A stretch of 20,723 nt of DNA from Branchiostoma floridae (lineage: Eukaryota; Chordata; Leptocardii; Amphioxiformes; Branchiostomatidae), in NCBI RefSeq assembly GCF_000003815.2, contig NC_049980.1, positions 33,722,234-33,742,956 of the forward strand, written 5' to 3'. The translations under genes were made by a program, and so were the position numbers. The notes under the pieces were generated by a model. That model was not told where the DNA came from. It worked only from the letters and a program-made list of their open reading frames with translations, and did not search any database. Shown here one piece after another: positions 1 through 9,614 of the stretch (within the stretch, counting starts at the first letter, position 1; every line of letters begins with the position of its first letter).

Positions 1-1673
1 CACCTAAATTTTAGTGATTATGGTACACAATGTAAGATTATGGTTTACACTCTATGTGAGATGTGTGGGATTATATTCTAGCTTATAATTCCTTACCTCT
101 GAGTCTCTATGTATTCTTTTAAACAGCGCTCTGTTCATCTGGATAAAAAGTTAACCTTATGCTTGGAAATGCATTCATGAACATCTATTTCAGGAAGAAG
201 TATTTTCCTTTGGGTTCCAGCATTGACTACCAGTTGACTCACACTCACAGTTCACCCAGTCCCTTACATAAAGCAGTCGATGTACTCAACACAAATAGTT
301 TTCACACAAGGCTAATCATTTCTTGATACTGATCTGGATTTGGGTACCTCCTACAGGTTTTACACAGAAAGTGGGTTGTCATGTTCCCTTGTGATGCTGG
401 GTGGGTGTGTTTCTGGTGTTGGATGAAGGATGGGAGGGAGTTACTGTCACACTGTCTGTCACCATCATGAGTCGTGCATGGTGTTTTCTTTCTTCGTCAT
501 CATTGTCACCTGAATCTTCAGCTATGCACCCGGATGCATCTGTCTCTCTGTTGGGTGAAAAGTTTCCGTCCATTCTTCAACCTCCTTGTCCCAATTCATG
601 TGACAGTCCCCTCTTCTATTCACAGCCGAGAACAACAGGTTGCTATGGAGACCGCACCACTTTGGGGATGTATTCCGCCCCCCTCCCCAGCAAGTGGTCC
701 ACAGTTTTGCCCCTGAATGGGTTCCCTCTTTCTTCCCTGCCCCAGGAAGCCGTCCCTGCGATTAATTGCATGTTTTTGAGGGCTTCTCAAGCAGATTTCC
801 ATGGTCCCTGCTCGGATGAAAGGGGCTCTGCAGAAATTCTGCATCACAATATGAGCCTGGAAACAAAGGCATTACTGTGCATCGGCTAAGCAAGTTTTCG
901 GGACAAAACTATTAGTAATTTCTAGTCAGGCTGGGTAGCCCAGAGAGGTAATCATCTTCACTAGACTGCCCAGATATATAATTTGGGAGCAGATTCGTTT
1001 GGGACCCAGATTTTCTCATTGGCTCGAGGGATGATAAACAACCATGATAAAGTGAATGTCTTTGCTCCAGGTTTAAGACAAGGTTTAGTAATCAAACTAC
1101 TGGTAAAAGGTTGACAAGTAGTCCTCTGCTATGTTCCCAAGTGTTTTTTTGTTGTTGTTGTTCTTGTTGTTTCTCTTGAACTAGCCATGCCAGAAACATG
1201 GCATTTGACCCCCCCACCCCAAAAAAGCGTGCTAAGTAGGATACACTTCGTCATTTTGATGCCCCTTTCCCCAACCCCTCTTACAGAAAGATGACTGGTT
1301 TTGGAGAGTTGCACACGTCATGTGAGCCACAAAAAGTTTCACTGGTACAGAGACTATACTTGTAACTTAAAGTGCGGATGGTGACATTGTGTTCTGAGTA
1401 CTGTATTTCTGACTCAGGTTCTTCTGTAAGTTCTGACACCGCCCCTCTCCACATAAAGTATAGGTGAAGTAGGCAGCACAACTTTATTGCACAACAATTG
1501 CACATGGTACAATGTATGGAAACAACTATTACACATAGATGACTATTTCTGTTTTGGAAAGACAGTGTTGTGGTGCACACATGTCTGTTGCAGGGGTATG
1601 TGTGTCTGTGCTGACAGCTGTCCATCCTTGTACTGAGATGAAAGGAGCTACTGCCAAGCCTCTTCCTGTGTCT
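1..1673. other. Unassigned AT-leaning sequence
   Basis: I see no supportable gene here. A GTT-rich simple run lies at about 1148-1175, and a C-run next to an A-run at 1210-1226. A stop-free stretch at 401-889 on the + strand is about as long as chance would give once in this window. It resembles no family I know. A 6-bp-arm inverted repeat (ATGCCA/TGGCAT) sits at 1187-1204 without flanking duplications. Confidence 0.6.
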
Positions 1674-1675
1674 GG

Positions 1676-1762
1676 CTGGCACACGTGTCATCCTGGGGGA
1701 AGGGGGGTGACGAAGACTGGCACACATGTCAGTGGTCAACCTGTGGGGAGGGGGGTAACAAG
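1676..1762. repeat. Short imperfect tandem duplication (about 41-46 bp)
   Basis: TGGCACACGTGTCA at 1677-1690 recurs as TGGCACACATGTCA at 1718-1731. Each is followed by a G-rich run ending in GGGGGGTGACGAAG or GGGGGGTAACAAGG. This is two diverged copies; nothing suggests a coding role. Confidence 0.55.
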
Positions 1763-3264
1763 GGTGGCCATGGCAAGTGCATAAGGACTTCCTAAAAACT
1801 AGCTACAATTGCTGCAGAGAGGAGATTGGGATTAGCCTGCAGAACCAAGCTCTATCTCTCGATCTATTGTATGATTGTTTGGAGCTTGGAGTGTTTAGGA
1901 GATGGGAGAAACCAACATAGTTGTTGAGGAGAAGAAGGAGTTGGAAGTTAGCAGGCATCTACAGCTGCTGTGTCCATAAAGCCACTGGTGGTCCAGCTGA
2001 CTTCCTCTTTCCTGCTGTCCTCCTGCTACGGACCTGTCACTCAGCTGTCACTCACCTGACATCACTGAGGGGATGGTGTGTCATGGAGTGATTTAGGGCT
2101 TCCTGTAGGTTTTTGAATTAGTAAAACACACCTATTAGAAGACATGAATTGTGATGAGTATGAGCTGTAGAAAACGTTTGTTGGGTTCTTTAAGGTGTAG
2201 AGGTTTGGCACCTGGGCCTGGAGCTTGAAGCTCCTTCATACATACATAAAAATAGAGTTATCTCCTTGGCATAGAGTTTAGAACCTGTACAAACTTGCAT
2301 CGTTCAAAGTATTCACTAAGTCTGTTTCTCCATTCACATCAGCTGCCTTTGGGCACATCGTACTTGTTTTGAGGTGTAGGTACATGTTGCAAAAGACTAA
2401 GGTTTGATCCACTCATGCACAGGATTGACCCCTAATCTTTTTGATAACTGATAAGTGTGGTGCGATCTTTCAATGAGCCTTCATGAGGAGCGCAAGCAAT
2501 GCGAAGATGTCTTCTATTACCCTAGTGTCTTACATACCCTGTTCATACCTAAGAAAAGAGTATGAAACTTTGACTTCAAATTGTTGTCAATACTTTTCTC
2601 ACCACCTTGGGGGCCTCCTGTCAATATGGATGCCTGTCCCCAATGTGTGCAGGTCTCTTGTGCCAATCTCTCACTGAATTATATTCCACCACATGGCCTT
2701 TGTGGCTGGACATTTCATTGCCCACACTTCTTATCTCCTGTTGCCATAGAGGGAAAACACAACAGACTCGGTGCAGGAGGTTTTATTGGCCCATGTTTCA
2801 TTAAGTGTGGGAAGGTGTGAGAATGTGACAAATGTTGGAGGGTCTGCGTGCAGTTTTTCGTGAGGCATAGCGTGTTATTTTGATCACCTTGATAATAGCA
2901 GCCTGGCTGGAATTAAAGTTTTTGTTGTTGTTGTGAGTGAATTATTGGGAGGCATACTATAATTGGTCACTTTAATTTTACACAGCACATAATTGCATAG
3001 TAGAACACCAGATTTCCTTAAAGTCTCAACAGAGCATCCACTATTCAACTATTCTATTCATAATTTACTTGTGTCAGACTCACACTTACATCGTTCCCCC
3101 TCAGGTGATGCTTAGACGTGCTTGCACGTAAATGTCGTGTTTATAATGTCATAGTTTTGCCTGACAAGCCATAAAAACATCAAACAACCCAATGAACTCA
3201 CTCCCAAAAGCTTTCACAAGATCGAAGATCCTCCTGTCAGCCTTGTCGACCCTCCTCAACATTG
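1763..3264. other. Unassigned sequence, no gene seen
   Basis: Only small features are visible: a 15-nt palindrome centred in 2220-2234 (GGAGCTT/AAGCTCC arms, no flanking duplication) and a short GTT run at about 2921-2936. Open frames in 2483-2820 overlap each other in different frames and show no recognisable domain. Confidence 0.55.
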
Positions 3265-3516
3265 CTAGGATCCCCCCATGCAGACCCTCCTGTGTTGTGT
3301 GTGACATCTGTTGACTAGGATCCCCCCATGCACACCCTCCTGTGTTGTGTGTGACATCTGTTGACCAGGATCCCCCCATGCAGACCCTCCCGTGTTGTGT
3401 GTGACATCTGTTGACCAGGATCCCCCCATGCACACCCTCCTGTGTTGTGTGTGACATCTGTTGACCAGGATCCCCCCATGCAGACCCTCCTGTGTTGTGT
3501 GTGACATCTGTTGACC
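3265..3516. repeat. Five-copy 50-bp minisatellite with alternating unit types
   Basis: Five head-to-tail units of exactly 50 bp start at 3265, 3315, 3365, 3415 and 3465. Each contains GGATCCCCCCATG and ends in GTGTGACATCTGTTGA. Units are almost identical, so the array is young or homogenised. The variable base in CAGACCC/CACACCC alternates G, C, G, C, G along the array, suggesting a 100-bp dimer as the later unit of duplication. Units 1 and 2 begin CTAGGA and units 3 to 5 begin CCAGGA. The unit lacks stops on the minus strand, so all three minus frames stay open through it; this is not evidence of coding. Confidence 0.95.
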
Positions 3517-4400
3517 ATGTTAATCCATTTAATCCCCACTTGATGAGTTCTTAGTTCTTCCCTGCCTCCAGCCTAAAAACTCATTTCCTCAGACAAAGGG
3601 GGAAAAAATCATCCAAATCCGCCACCAGCCACAAGACAACTCTCAATCCTTTCACTGGAGGTTTCCTTTTTCTATAAATGACGGGAATGTGTGAAAACAG
3701 AAGTACTTTGTGTTGTATGATTTATATTTATTGGAGTTCAAGCTGCAACATGTGAGAAACATGTGTTGGGGAAGCAATATATAAAGCCTACCTGCCAAGC
3801 TGGGGTTGTTTTGTTTTTGTCAAGGGTTCTTTGTTGTATTGTTGTGGCTGTTTCTTTGAATCTATGTAACCCTAATAGTGCTTGCGATTCCCTTTATTAT
3901 TAGCCTAGATTCCAGACCCCAGACTGATCGCAGTGATATAATGGATCTAACTCTGTTGGCCGTTGGCCTGTTTTTTTTAAGGCCCTTGAAACAGCCTGGC
4001 ACCCAGTCTATTTCATTTTCGTCGCAATAAGAAAAAACATAATTGCAGAAAAGTTTTTAAAAAATCAGCAACATAACCCTGGACCATAAGCAAAACTTTA
4101 GCTTTGAGAGAGTAATAAAAACTATATATAGACATACATCTGTATATGGCATATTCACTCATTGGTGATTCACTGCCCCCCAACCAGGGATTGTAGTGCT
4201 GCACGAATCACCAATACAGGAATAGTTTATTGGGTCCCCCATGATAAATTAATTAGCAGCTTGGTGGGTTGATTTCCCCTCCCCCACCTCCCCTGATTAT
4301 GGTCCTGGTGTTGACAAGGGGCCTGACAGCCTTTCTAATGGGTTTATTGTCATTAATCTGTTGGTGGTGTGTGTACAACATAAGTGTGGATACACTTTTC
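3517..4400. other. Unassigned sequence with weak inverted repeats
   Basis: No gene is seen. TATATAAAG at about 3778-3786 is TATA-like but lies in AT-rich DNA with no other promoter sign. 3901-4010 has TAGCC...CCAG ends that are roughly inverted (about 12 of 18 bases), perhaps a very old MITE. 4161-4171 and 4205-4215 are an exact 11-bp inverted repeat (ATTGGTGATTC) with a 33-nt spacer. Confidence 0.5.
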
Positions 4401-4760
4401 TATCTTCCTAGGTGTGAATATCATATTATCACCGACACGTTGGTTATCCCCTTTTCCTGTCAGGCCCAACGTTTTGGGAACCGACATTGTGAAATATATT
4501 TGATTTATAGCAAGTAGTTTTAACTTCTATTTCAAGCTGTAAGATTCTGATTCCTTGATTCTGTTGCTGTTTATCTCCCTAGGTATGAATAAGATATTGT
4601 AACTTTGGTTACCCCCTCTACCTGTTACACCCACCATTTGGGGGCCAGACATTGCAAAATATACTTGATTTATTACAAGTAATTTTAACTTCTGTTTCAA
4701 GCTGTAAGATTCTCACAGACCACTTGAGTATATCAATACTTCTTGCTTCTGTTGCTGTTT
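4401..4760. repeat. Two-copy diverged tandem duplication (171-188 bp)
   Basis: The segment from TATCTTCCTAGGTG at 4401 recurs from TATCTCCCTAGGTA at 4572. The copies share matching blocks such as TGATTTAT.(A/G)CAAGTA, TTTTAACTTCT(A/G)TTTCAAG and CTGTAAGATTCT. Both copies end in CTGTTGCTGTTT (4561 and 4749). The second copy has an extra segment of about 17-20 bp before that end, so the spacing grows from 171 to 188 bp. Confidence 0.88.
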
Positions 4761-5680
4761 GTTAAGAAAAAGAAACAATGTGAAAGGGAAGCTGTTTATG
4801 TGTGTGGGTATTTGAAACTGGAGTACTGTTTTATTAGAAAATTCTTGTTGACATTGAGTTGATATCAGTTCCTTCTCGCAGGAGATAGTGCAAAGTCTTC
4901 TCAATCTTCATCTACGTTTGTCTAAAACCCAATATTTGTGGACTGATTAGGGAATGATAACCTTTTTATTTATTACTCACACCTGGACCATCTGGGTTTT
5001 TGTTTGCTTGATTCTCCTGTGATTTAATTAGGTTGTGTGTGGATGGGGCGGGCAGCACATGGTTACATCTGAAGAGTTTGTTATGCTTGAGCACAGGTGT
5101 TCCCGGGTTATTACAAGCTCGCAAGGTGTTGAAAGAAGGAGGGCTTTGTTACCTTGCCTCGACCCATGGCAGTGACAAAAGAGGTTGTCTTATATCATAC
5201 CCAAGAATGTCATTCGTGCACGACTTTTCGTGCCGCAAGTTTCATAGCTGTGCGTGGACTGAAAGTAGGTCTTGTAATTCGACAATAGGACACACAAGAA
5301 GACAAGATCAGTTGTGCGTCTTATGAATTGTAACACCATCTTCACTACTACATCTTCACTAGGGTTGTCATACTTTTGATTATCTTTCCGTCCAACTTAT
5401 ACTTTGGGACGCCGTGTTTTTGATTTTAGTTGTCAGATTTGTCATTTGAAGCTTACAAAAAAAACAAAAACATCATCAATATTGTTCCATGGAGTTCAGA
5501 TTTTTAGATGAATGGTGAAAAATAGTTTTTCTGTCCATACATGGATACAAACAAAATTTCCGTCTTTGGACGGAAGGACGGTTCCAGTAGACAGCCCTGT
5601 ACAGGTATGACAGTTATTTACAACCCGACCACTCATCTCTATGGTATGGGTGTCTCGGAAGGAATTTTTCTCACGCAGCA
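4761..5680. other. Unassigned sequence, no gene seen
   Basis: An A-rich run lies at 5457-5470. A 97-codon open frame at 5033-5326 and the frames at 5496-5789 show no domain I recognise and have no clear splice structure. Confidence 0.5.
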
Positions 5681-6341
5681 AGACAGGTACTGTCATCCCC
5701 ATAAGGGTAATACTTACATATTTTAGAGATAGACACAATTTTTCAAATTTAGAAATCAAAAAGCTAGTCATGACGGAGATATGAAACATGCCATCCTTTT
5801 CCTGTTATTTTGATTGATGTTAAAAGGGTTTGGTAATGCTTACATATTTAAGAGATTGGCACAATTTTTGAATATAGAAATTGTAATGCTAGTCATGGCA
5901 GAGATGCCATTTGCGAAATTCAGAAATCTTCATGCTGGTCATGACGTAGATATGAAACATGCCATCCCTTTCCTGTTGTTTTGATCGATGTTGTAAGGGT
6001 TTATTGAGAGGGAAGCAGAGTGACATCAGAGACACTTACATATTTAAGATATGGATACAATTATATTTATGTAGAAATGGTAATGCTGGTCATGACGTAG
6101 ATATGAAACATGCCATCCTTTTCCTGTTGTTTTGATTGATGTTGGAAGGCTTTGTTGAATGGGAAGTAGAGTGACATCAGAGACAGGTACTGTCATACTT
6201 ATTTTTATAAGAGATGGATACAATTATATTTATCTAGAAATGGTAATGCTGGTCATGACGTAGATATGAAACATGCCATCCTTTTCCTGTTGTTTTGATT
6301 GATGTTGGAAGGGTTTTTTGAATGGGAAGCTGACACCAGAG
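5681..6341. repeat. Diverged tandem array, four full copies plus fragments
   Basis: The marker CATGACG(T/G)AGATATGAAACATG occurs at 5769, 5940, 6091 and 6254, with a degraded version at 5894. Each is followed by CCATCC(C/T)TTTCCTGTT and TTTTGATTGATGTT. Upstream in the unit are CTTACATATTT and AGAGAT(A/G)GA(C/T)ACAATT. AGACAGGTACTGTCAT appears at 5681 and about 6180. Spacings of 125, 46, 151 and 163 bp show internal deletions. The last two copies are the most alike. A sharp rise in GC follows the array at about 6341. Confidence 0.92.
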
Positions 6342-6849
6342 CCCCCTTCTGTCCAGGTGTGCGGAGTTTGCGGTAGAGACGAGGTATGAGGATGCATTCA
6401 CGCGGGGGGATCAGCGACACGGTCCGTTGTGTCTGTCATTGTGCTTCGCTTTGTCCATCATCCCGGCTGGCATGTGTCAAAGTTAGTCCGGCGTTATGAG
6501 GGGAACCCGCGCGACCCTTGCTGGTTGTTTTCCTTAGCGCCTTGTTGGGGATTTAATCAAGGCAACAGGTTTGAAGGATGTTTACCTTGGTCAGATAGGC
6601 TATCAGGCGCATTTGTTTGCCCATTGTTGTCGGGGCCTGCGTACCTGTACTGTGTATGTTACCTATCAGTCCGGCCCTTTCATGGGGGGAGGTGTTGTAC
6701 CACACCTGTTCTAACACACCTAACCAACAGCCCGCACCTTTGTCTGACTCACAATGCTGCCGGCCTTTCCCACTGAAGACTTACATCTGGACTCTGGTTG
6801 GGAGGATTGCAACTACGCGCCAGTGGGACTCTCCAAGCACGGAGTATCC
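6342..6849. other. GC-richer unassigned segment
   Basis: Composition shifts from AT-rich to GC-rich at about 6341, with C/G runs at 6403-6408 and 6684-6691. Several overlapping + strand frames are open (6429-6776, 6617-6925, 6754-6936). CACACCTAACCAACAG at about 6715-6730 is acceptor-like. None of the frames shows a known domain, and the 6754 frame runs into repeat sequence, so I do not call an exon. Confidence 0.45.
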
Positions 6850-7750
6850 ACAAGTTCCCTTCTTGCCAGGCCCAGTTCTTGCGGCTTCATCAACGGCAGC
6901 ACGTTGCACATGTGTGAAGACTTGATCGTGCCGTAGCCCTGTCATGGGGCCAGGAAATAACACTGGGAAAGCTCATACATGGTAAGCACATCTCAGGTTG
7001 TTCACACGTTCTGTTCTTGCCAGGCTGAATTCTTGCGTCTTCATCAAAAGGCGTTTTTTGGGTCACTCTCGCTCTCTGTATGCAAAGTTTGAGAAGTTGA
7101 ACGTGTGCTGTAATGCTACAAGCCAAGCAAGCCAAGATGGGGTCCGAGGGAAGTTACACCGACAAAGCTCCAACGTGGTAAGCATATCTCTACGTTCTCT
7201 GGCCAGTCCTGGTTCTTGTGTCTTCATCAAAAGGTAGTTTAACGCTACAAGTAAGTTTGGAGCCAGTATGTCACTAAAGCACTACTTAAACATGGTAAAA
7301 GAATATCTCTGGGTGTCCAGGCTTTCTCACCAAGCCTAGTTGAGTAGTTCTTGGTCATCGTCAAAAGACAGGTCACTCTCAGTAAATGAGTTCTTCTATC
7401 TTCATCAGAAGATTTCCAGGTCAGTCTCACTCTCAGTAGTACAGGTGTGAGGATTTAGAAGTGCTGTATGGCTACCATGAGGCCAGCAGGATGTGAAACT
7501 AGCACTGCTCAAACGTAGTAAGCATATCTCTTGGTACACACTCTAGGTGAACACGTTTTCTCACCTGGCCTGGTTCTTGTGTTTTCGTCAGAAGATTTCT
7601 AGATCACTCTCAGTCTCAGTAGCACACATGTGTAAGGATTTGGAAGTGCTGTATCAGTGTATGGCTACTATTGGGCTAGCAGGATGTGACACCAGCAGTG
7701 CTCAAACATGGTAAGGCTATCTCTCTACTCCCTCTGCCTGCCAGGTTTGT
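6850..7750. repeat. Degenerate tandem array, about 5-6 units of roughly 120-220 bp
   Basis: Two markers recur. The first is (A/C)A(C/A)(A/G)TGGTAAGCA(T/C)ATCTC and variants at about 6974, 7171, 7288, 7510 and 7703. The second is TTCTTG(T/C)G(T/G)CTTCATCA(A/G)AAG and variants near 6877, 7030, 7211, 7347 and 7573. From about 7370 the units also share TCACTCTCAGT, GGATTT(A/G)GAAGTGCTGTAT and AGCAGGATGTGA. Divergence is high, so the array is old. Each unit places a splice-donor-like GGTAAG 30-45 bases before a CAG. Confidence 0.85.
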
Positions 7751-8077
7751 CCTTCCCCTGTTGGAGGAAGTCACACCAGCGTGCGTATCCGTCTGATGTT
7801 CCTCAGGGCTGTGATTTTTTTCGCGTGGACGGGCGGGAGGTCGTGTCAGCCCGTGCGGCGGCTTTGCTTACCTGGAAGCCGTGCCCGAGGGCATCTGACC
7901 CCGCCAACGTTCGTGCTCGTCGCCGTGTGACATTCCCCACTCGCTAGCCATCGTTTCAGTGCCGGTGAGATTAATAGGATGATGGCCTGTGATGAGGGAT
8001 TACTGGAGCCAATGTTGCCTGCTCCAACGTAAAGCCATCGGTTCCTCCCTGGTCAATCGATAACCACCCTGAGTTAA
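7751..8077. other. GC-rich unassigned segment
   Basis: This stretch is CpG-richer than its flanks around 7815-7945 and has no recognisable coding exon. The 79-codon frame at 7708-7947 begins inside the preceding repeat array and has no known domain. It could be an unmethylated or regulatory patch; nothing further is visible. Confidence 0.4.
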
Positions 8078-8205
8078 CAACCTGCTACGGAGCTTGGTAT
8101 GTGGTCTTCTAGATGTTGACTTGGAATCCAAAGGTTCTGGGTTCGAATCCCTTGCAGGCCCCAAGTTTTGTGCCCTACGGCATACTTTTTCCTAACTTGG
8201 CTTAG
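8078..8205 (+). mobile_element. tRNA-derived SINE unit 1 (interrupted)
   Basis: A pol III B box, GGTTCGAATCC, sits at 8140-8150 below an anticodon-arm-like stretch (GACTTGGAATCCAAA) resembling tRNA-Ser. The A box present in unit 2 is degraded here. The unit aligns with unit 2 from CGGAG(C/T)TTGGTA(T/C)GTGG through TTCTGGGTTC(G/A)AATCC to the CACTTG/AACTTG tail. It is broken at 8205 by a foldback element and resumes at 8601 (GGTGAAAATGAGTACC). The head is related to a tRNA, but the T-stem pairing is too poor for a functional tRNA. Confidence 0.75.
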
Positions 8206-8595
8206 GCCACACCAATTTAATTTCTTGGTTCACGGATTCGCTCGCTCCTATTTTTTTGGAAAAAAAATAAAAATAGAAATTACCACTCAGCCAATTTTCA
8301 CCATTAATGAAGCCACTCAGCCAATTTTCACCATTAATGAAGCCATTCACCAACTTTCTGGTGTAGCAAATTGGCCTTTATATTATAAGCTCCTTAAAGT
8401 GTGGGTACAGGTGCTGTTACTGTACAATAATAGTGTTTTTGTACTTTTTTCAAGCTGAAAACTTTTTTTCTTTGTGTTTTGGATTATTCGTTACCTTTAC
8501 CCCACCCATTTTACAATTTTTTATTTTTATTTCGCCCTCTCGCTCCATATTTTTTATGAAAAAATCTGTGAACCAAGAAATTAAATTGGTGTGGC
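8206..8595. mobile_element. Foldback (long-TIR) element nested in SINE
   Basis: The arms at 8206-8238 and 8563-8595 are near-perfect inverted repeats starting GCCACACCAATTTAATTTC (36 of 38 matches when the flanking bases are included). CTTAG occurs directly outside both ends (8201-8205 and 8596-8600), a 5-bp target duplication. The middle is AT-rich and carries CGCTCGCTCC and CTCTCGCTCC in the same orientation, plus a perfect 30-bp direct duplication at 8283-8342. There is no open frame for a transposase, so it would be non-autonomous. Confidence 0.82.
8283..8342. repeat. 30-bp perfect tandem duplication
   Basis: Two identical 30-bp units, beginning CCACTCAGCCAATTTTCACC, lie at 8283-8312 and 8313-8342. 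The start of a third (CCATTCACCAAC) is diverged. They lie inside the foldback element. Confidence 0.95.
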
Positions 8596-8608
8596 CTTAG
8601 GTGAAAAT

Positions 8609-8768
8609 GAGTACCTGCTCCAATGTTGATGAATTCGGAGTTTGGTACGTGGCAAGGTGGTAATGTGCATAGTGCCTTGGAATCTAAAAGTTCTGGGTTC
8701 AAATCCAAATGTTTTTGCCCTTAGGAAAGGCTCTTCGTGCTTTTCCCTCACTTGACTCAGGTGAGAAT
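8609..8768 (+). mobile_element. tRNA-derived SINE unit 2 (best preserved)
   Basis: The A box TGGCAAGGTGG at 8650-8660 differs by one base from the tRNA consensus. The B box GGTTCAAATCC is at 8696-8706, giving normal tRNA spacing. The tail runs GCCCTTAGGAAAGGCTC, then CACTTGACTCAGGTGAGAATG and GAGTACC. It resembles the tail of tRNA-derived SINEs that I recall from many marine invertebrates. Unit 3 follows at a 160-bp spacing, so the elements are arranged head to tail. Confidence 0.8.
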
Positions 8769-8920
8769 GAGTACCTGCTCCAATTGACAAATTTGGAGTT
8801 TGTGGTAATGTGGTTAGGGATGTTTACATAGATTCTCAATGTTCTAGGTTCCCATCCATAGCATGCGCAGTGCCCCAATACATTTTGATATCTGCCTTTG
8901 AAGGTCAGTCAGTACGTGTA
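8769..8920 (+). mobile_element. tRNA-derived SINE unit 3 (decayed)
   Basis: It starts with the same GAGTACCTGCTCCAA as unit 2 and shares (A/T)TTGGAGTTTG. It keeps a weakened B box, GGTTCCCATCC, at 8847-8857. The A box is lost and the tail is barely recognisable, so the right boundary is approximate. Confidence 0.6.
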
Positions 8921-9614
8921 CAATTCTGAAGCCCTAGTCTGAAATTCTGACGGTGAGGATGTATTGGAGATTAGAAGATGAAGGTTGGACCTACAGGTAA
9001 TAAGATATGCGAGGTAAAAGTTTCTCAAGCAAGTGAATAGATCTTGAAAATGGTCAGATGTTTCAGGAAATGGTACTAAATGTTACAACACAAAAAAAAA
9101 CATACACAAAATGCAACAATGACCCAGATCCTTACATCTGCTTGGAGACAGGTGTGTAACACCCTTGTCCAAAGTTCTAAAGGTACGAAAAGTATTGAAG
9201 ACGCAGGTGTTAATCCTTTGTGCATTGTGCGTCACAGGTATTCGTCTCACACGTAGATCATTGTTACCTGTGGACAGTACAGATGTCCGAGATGGTCAGC
9301 TCTGTGTCAGCGGGAGGATTAGCCCGCGGGGATTAAGTTTTAATCCCAGGACAAGTTTGCCCTAGTGCCTAAAATCCCTCCCTGCCCCTGTCCATCATTG
9401 TCAAACCCCCTGCCCCTGTATGGGTCGCCCTTATTGCCGACCTGTCAGACTTGATTACCCAGCGTCGGAACTCAGTTTAATTTGCAGTCAGGGGCCATTA
9501 AAGAATACAAAACGTTTCCCGCTCAGACTGGGCGCTAATCCGATGGACCGGTGGTACATCACAGGCCCCTGTCACTGGTCTGCGCTTTGAAGAGGTTTGA
9601 TTATTGGGCGTTAT
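8921..9614. other. Unassigned sequence
   Basis: No gene is seen. An A-run lies at 9091-9099. An 8-bp palindrome CCCGCGGG at 9323-9330 is bordered by GGATTA on both sides (9316-9321 and 9330-9335, overlapping by one base). It may be a further tiny insertion, but the evidence is weak. Confidence 0.5.

Noticed and set aside
401-889. 162-codon open frame on the + strand, the longest in the window
   Set aside because: A rough estimate (stop frequency about 4.5% per codon, six frames, 20.7 kb) predicts about one such frame by chance. It has no recognisable domain and a Ser/Pro/Cys-rich, noise-like composition.
2220-2234. 15-nt palindrome GGAGCTTGAAGCTCC as a fourth CAAGGA-family member
   Set aside because: It lacks the CAAGGA end and has no flanking direct repeat.
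3265-3516. CRISPR-like array
   Set aside because: Units are continuous, with no variable spacers, and the window is clearly animal-type DNA.
3149-3539. Three overlapping minus-strand frames encoding repeats of MSHTTQEG and CMGGSWSTD type
   Set aside because: The 50-bp unit is not a multiple of three and contains no minus-strand stop, so every frame stays open through the minisatellite. The peptide repeats are a by-product.
6754-6936. 60-codon frame (MLPAFPTEDLHLDSGWEDC...) after an acceptor-like CCAACAG
   Set aside because: It looks moderately coding-like, but its second half lies in the first unit of a tandem array, it overlaps two other open frames, and it matches no family I know.
8078-8165. 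Possible functional tRNA-Ser gene
   Set aside because: The B box is good, but the T stem and anticodon stem pair poorly, the A box is degraded and no acceptor stem closes. A SINE head explains it better.
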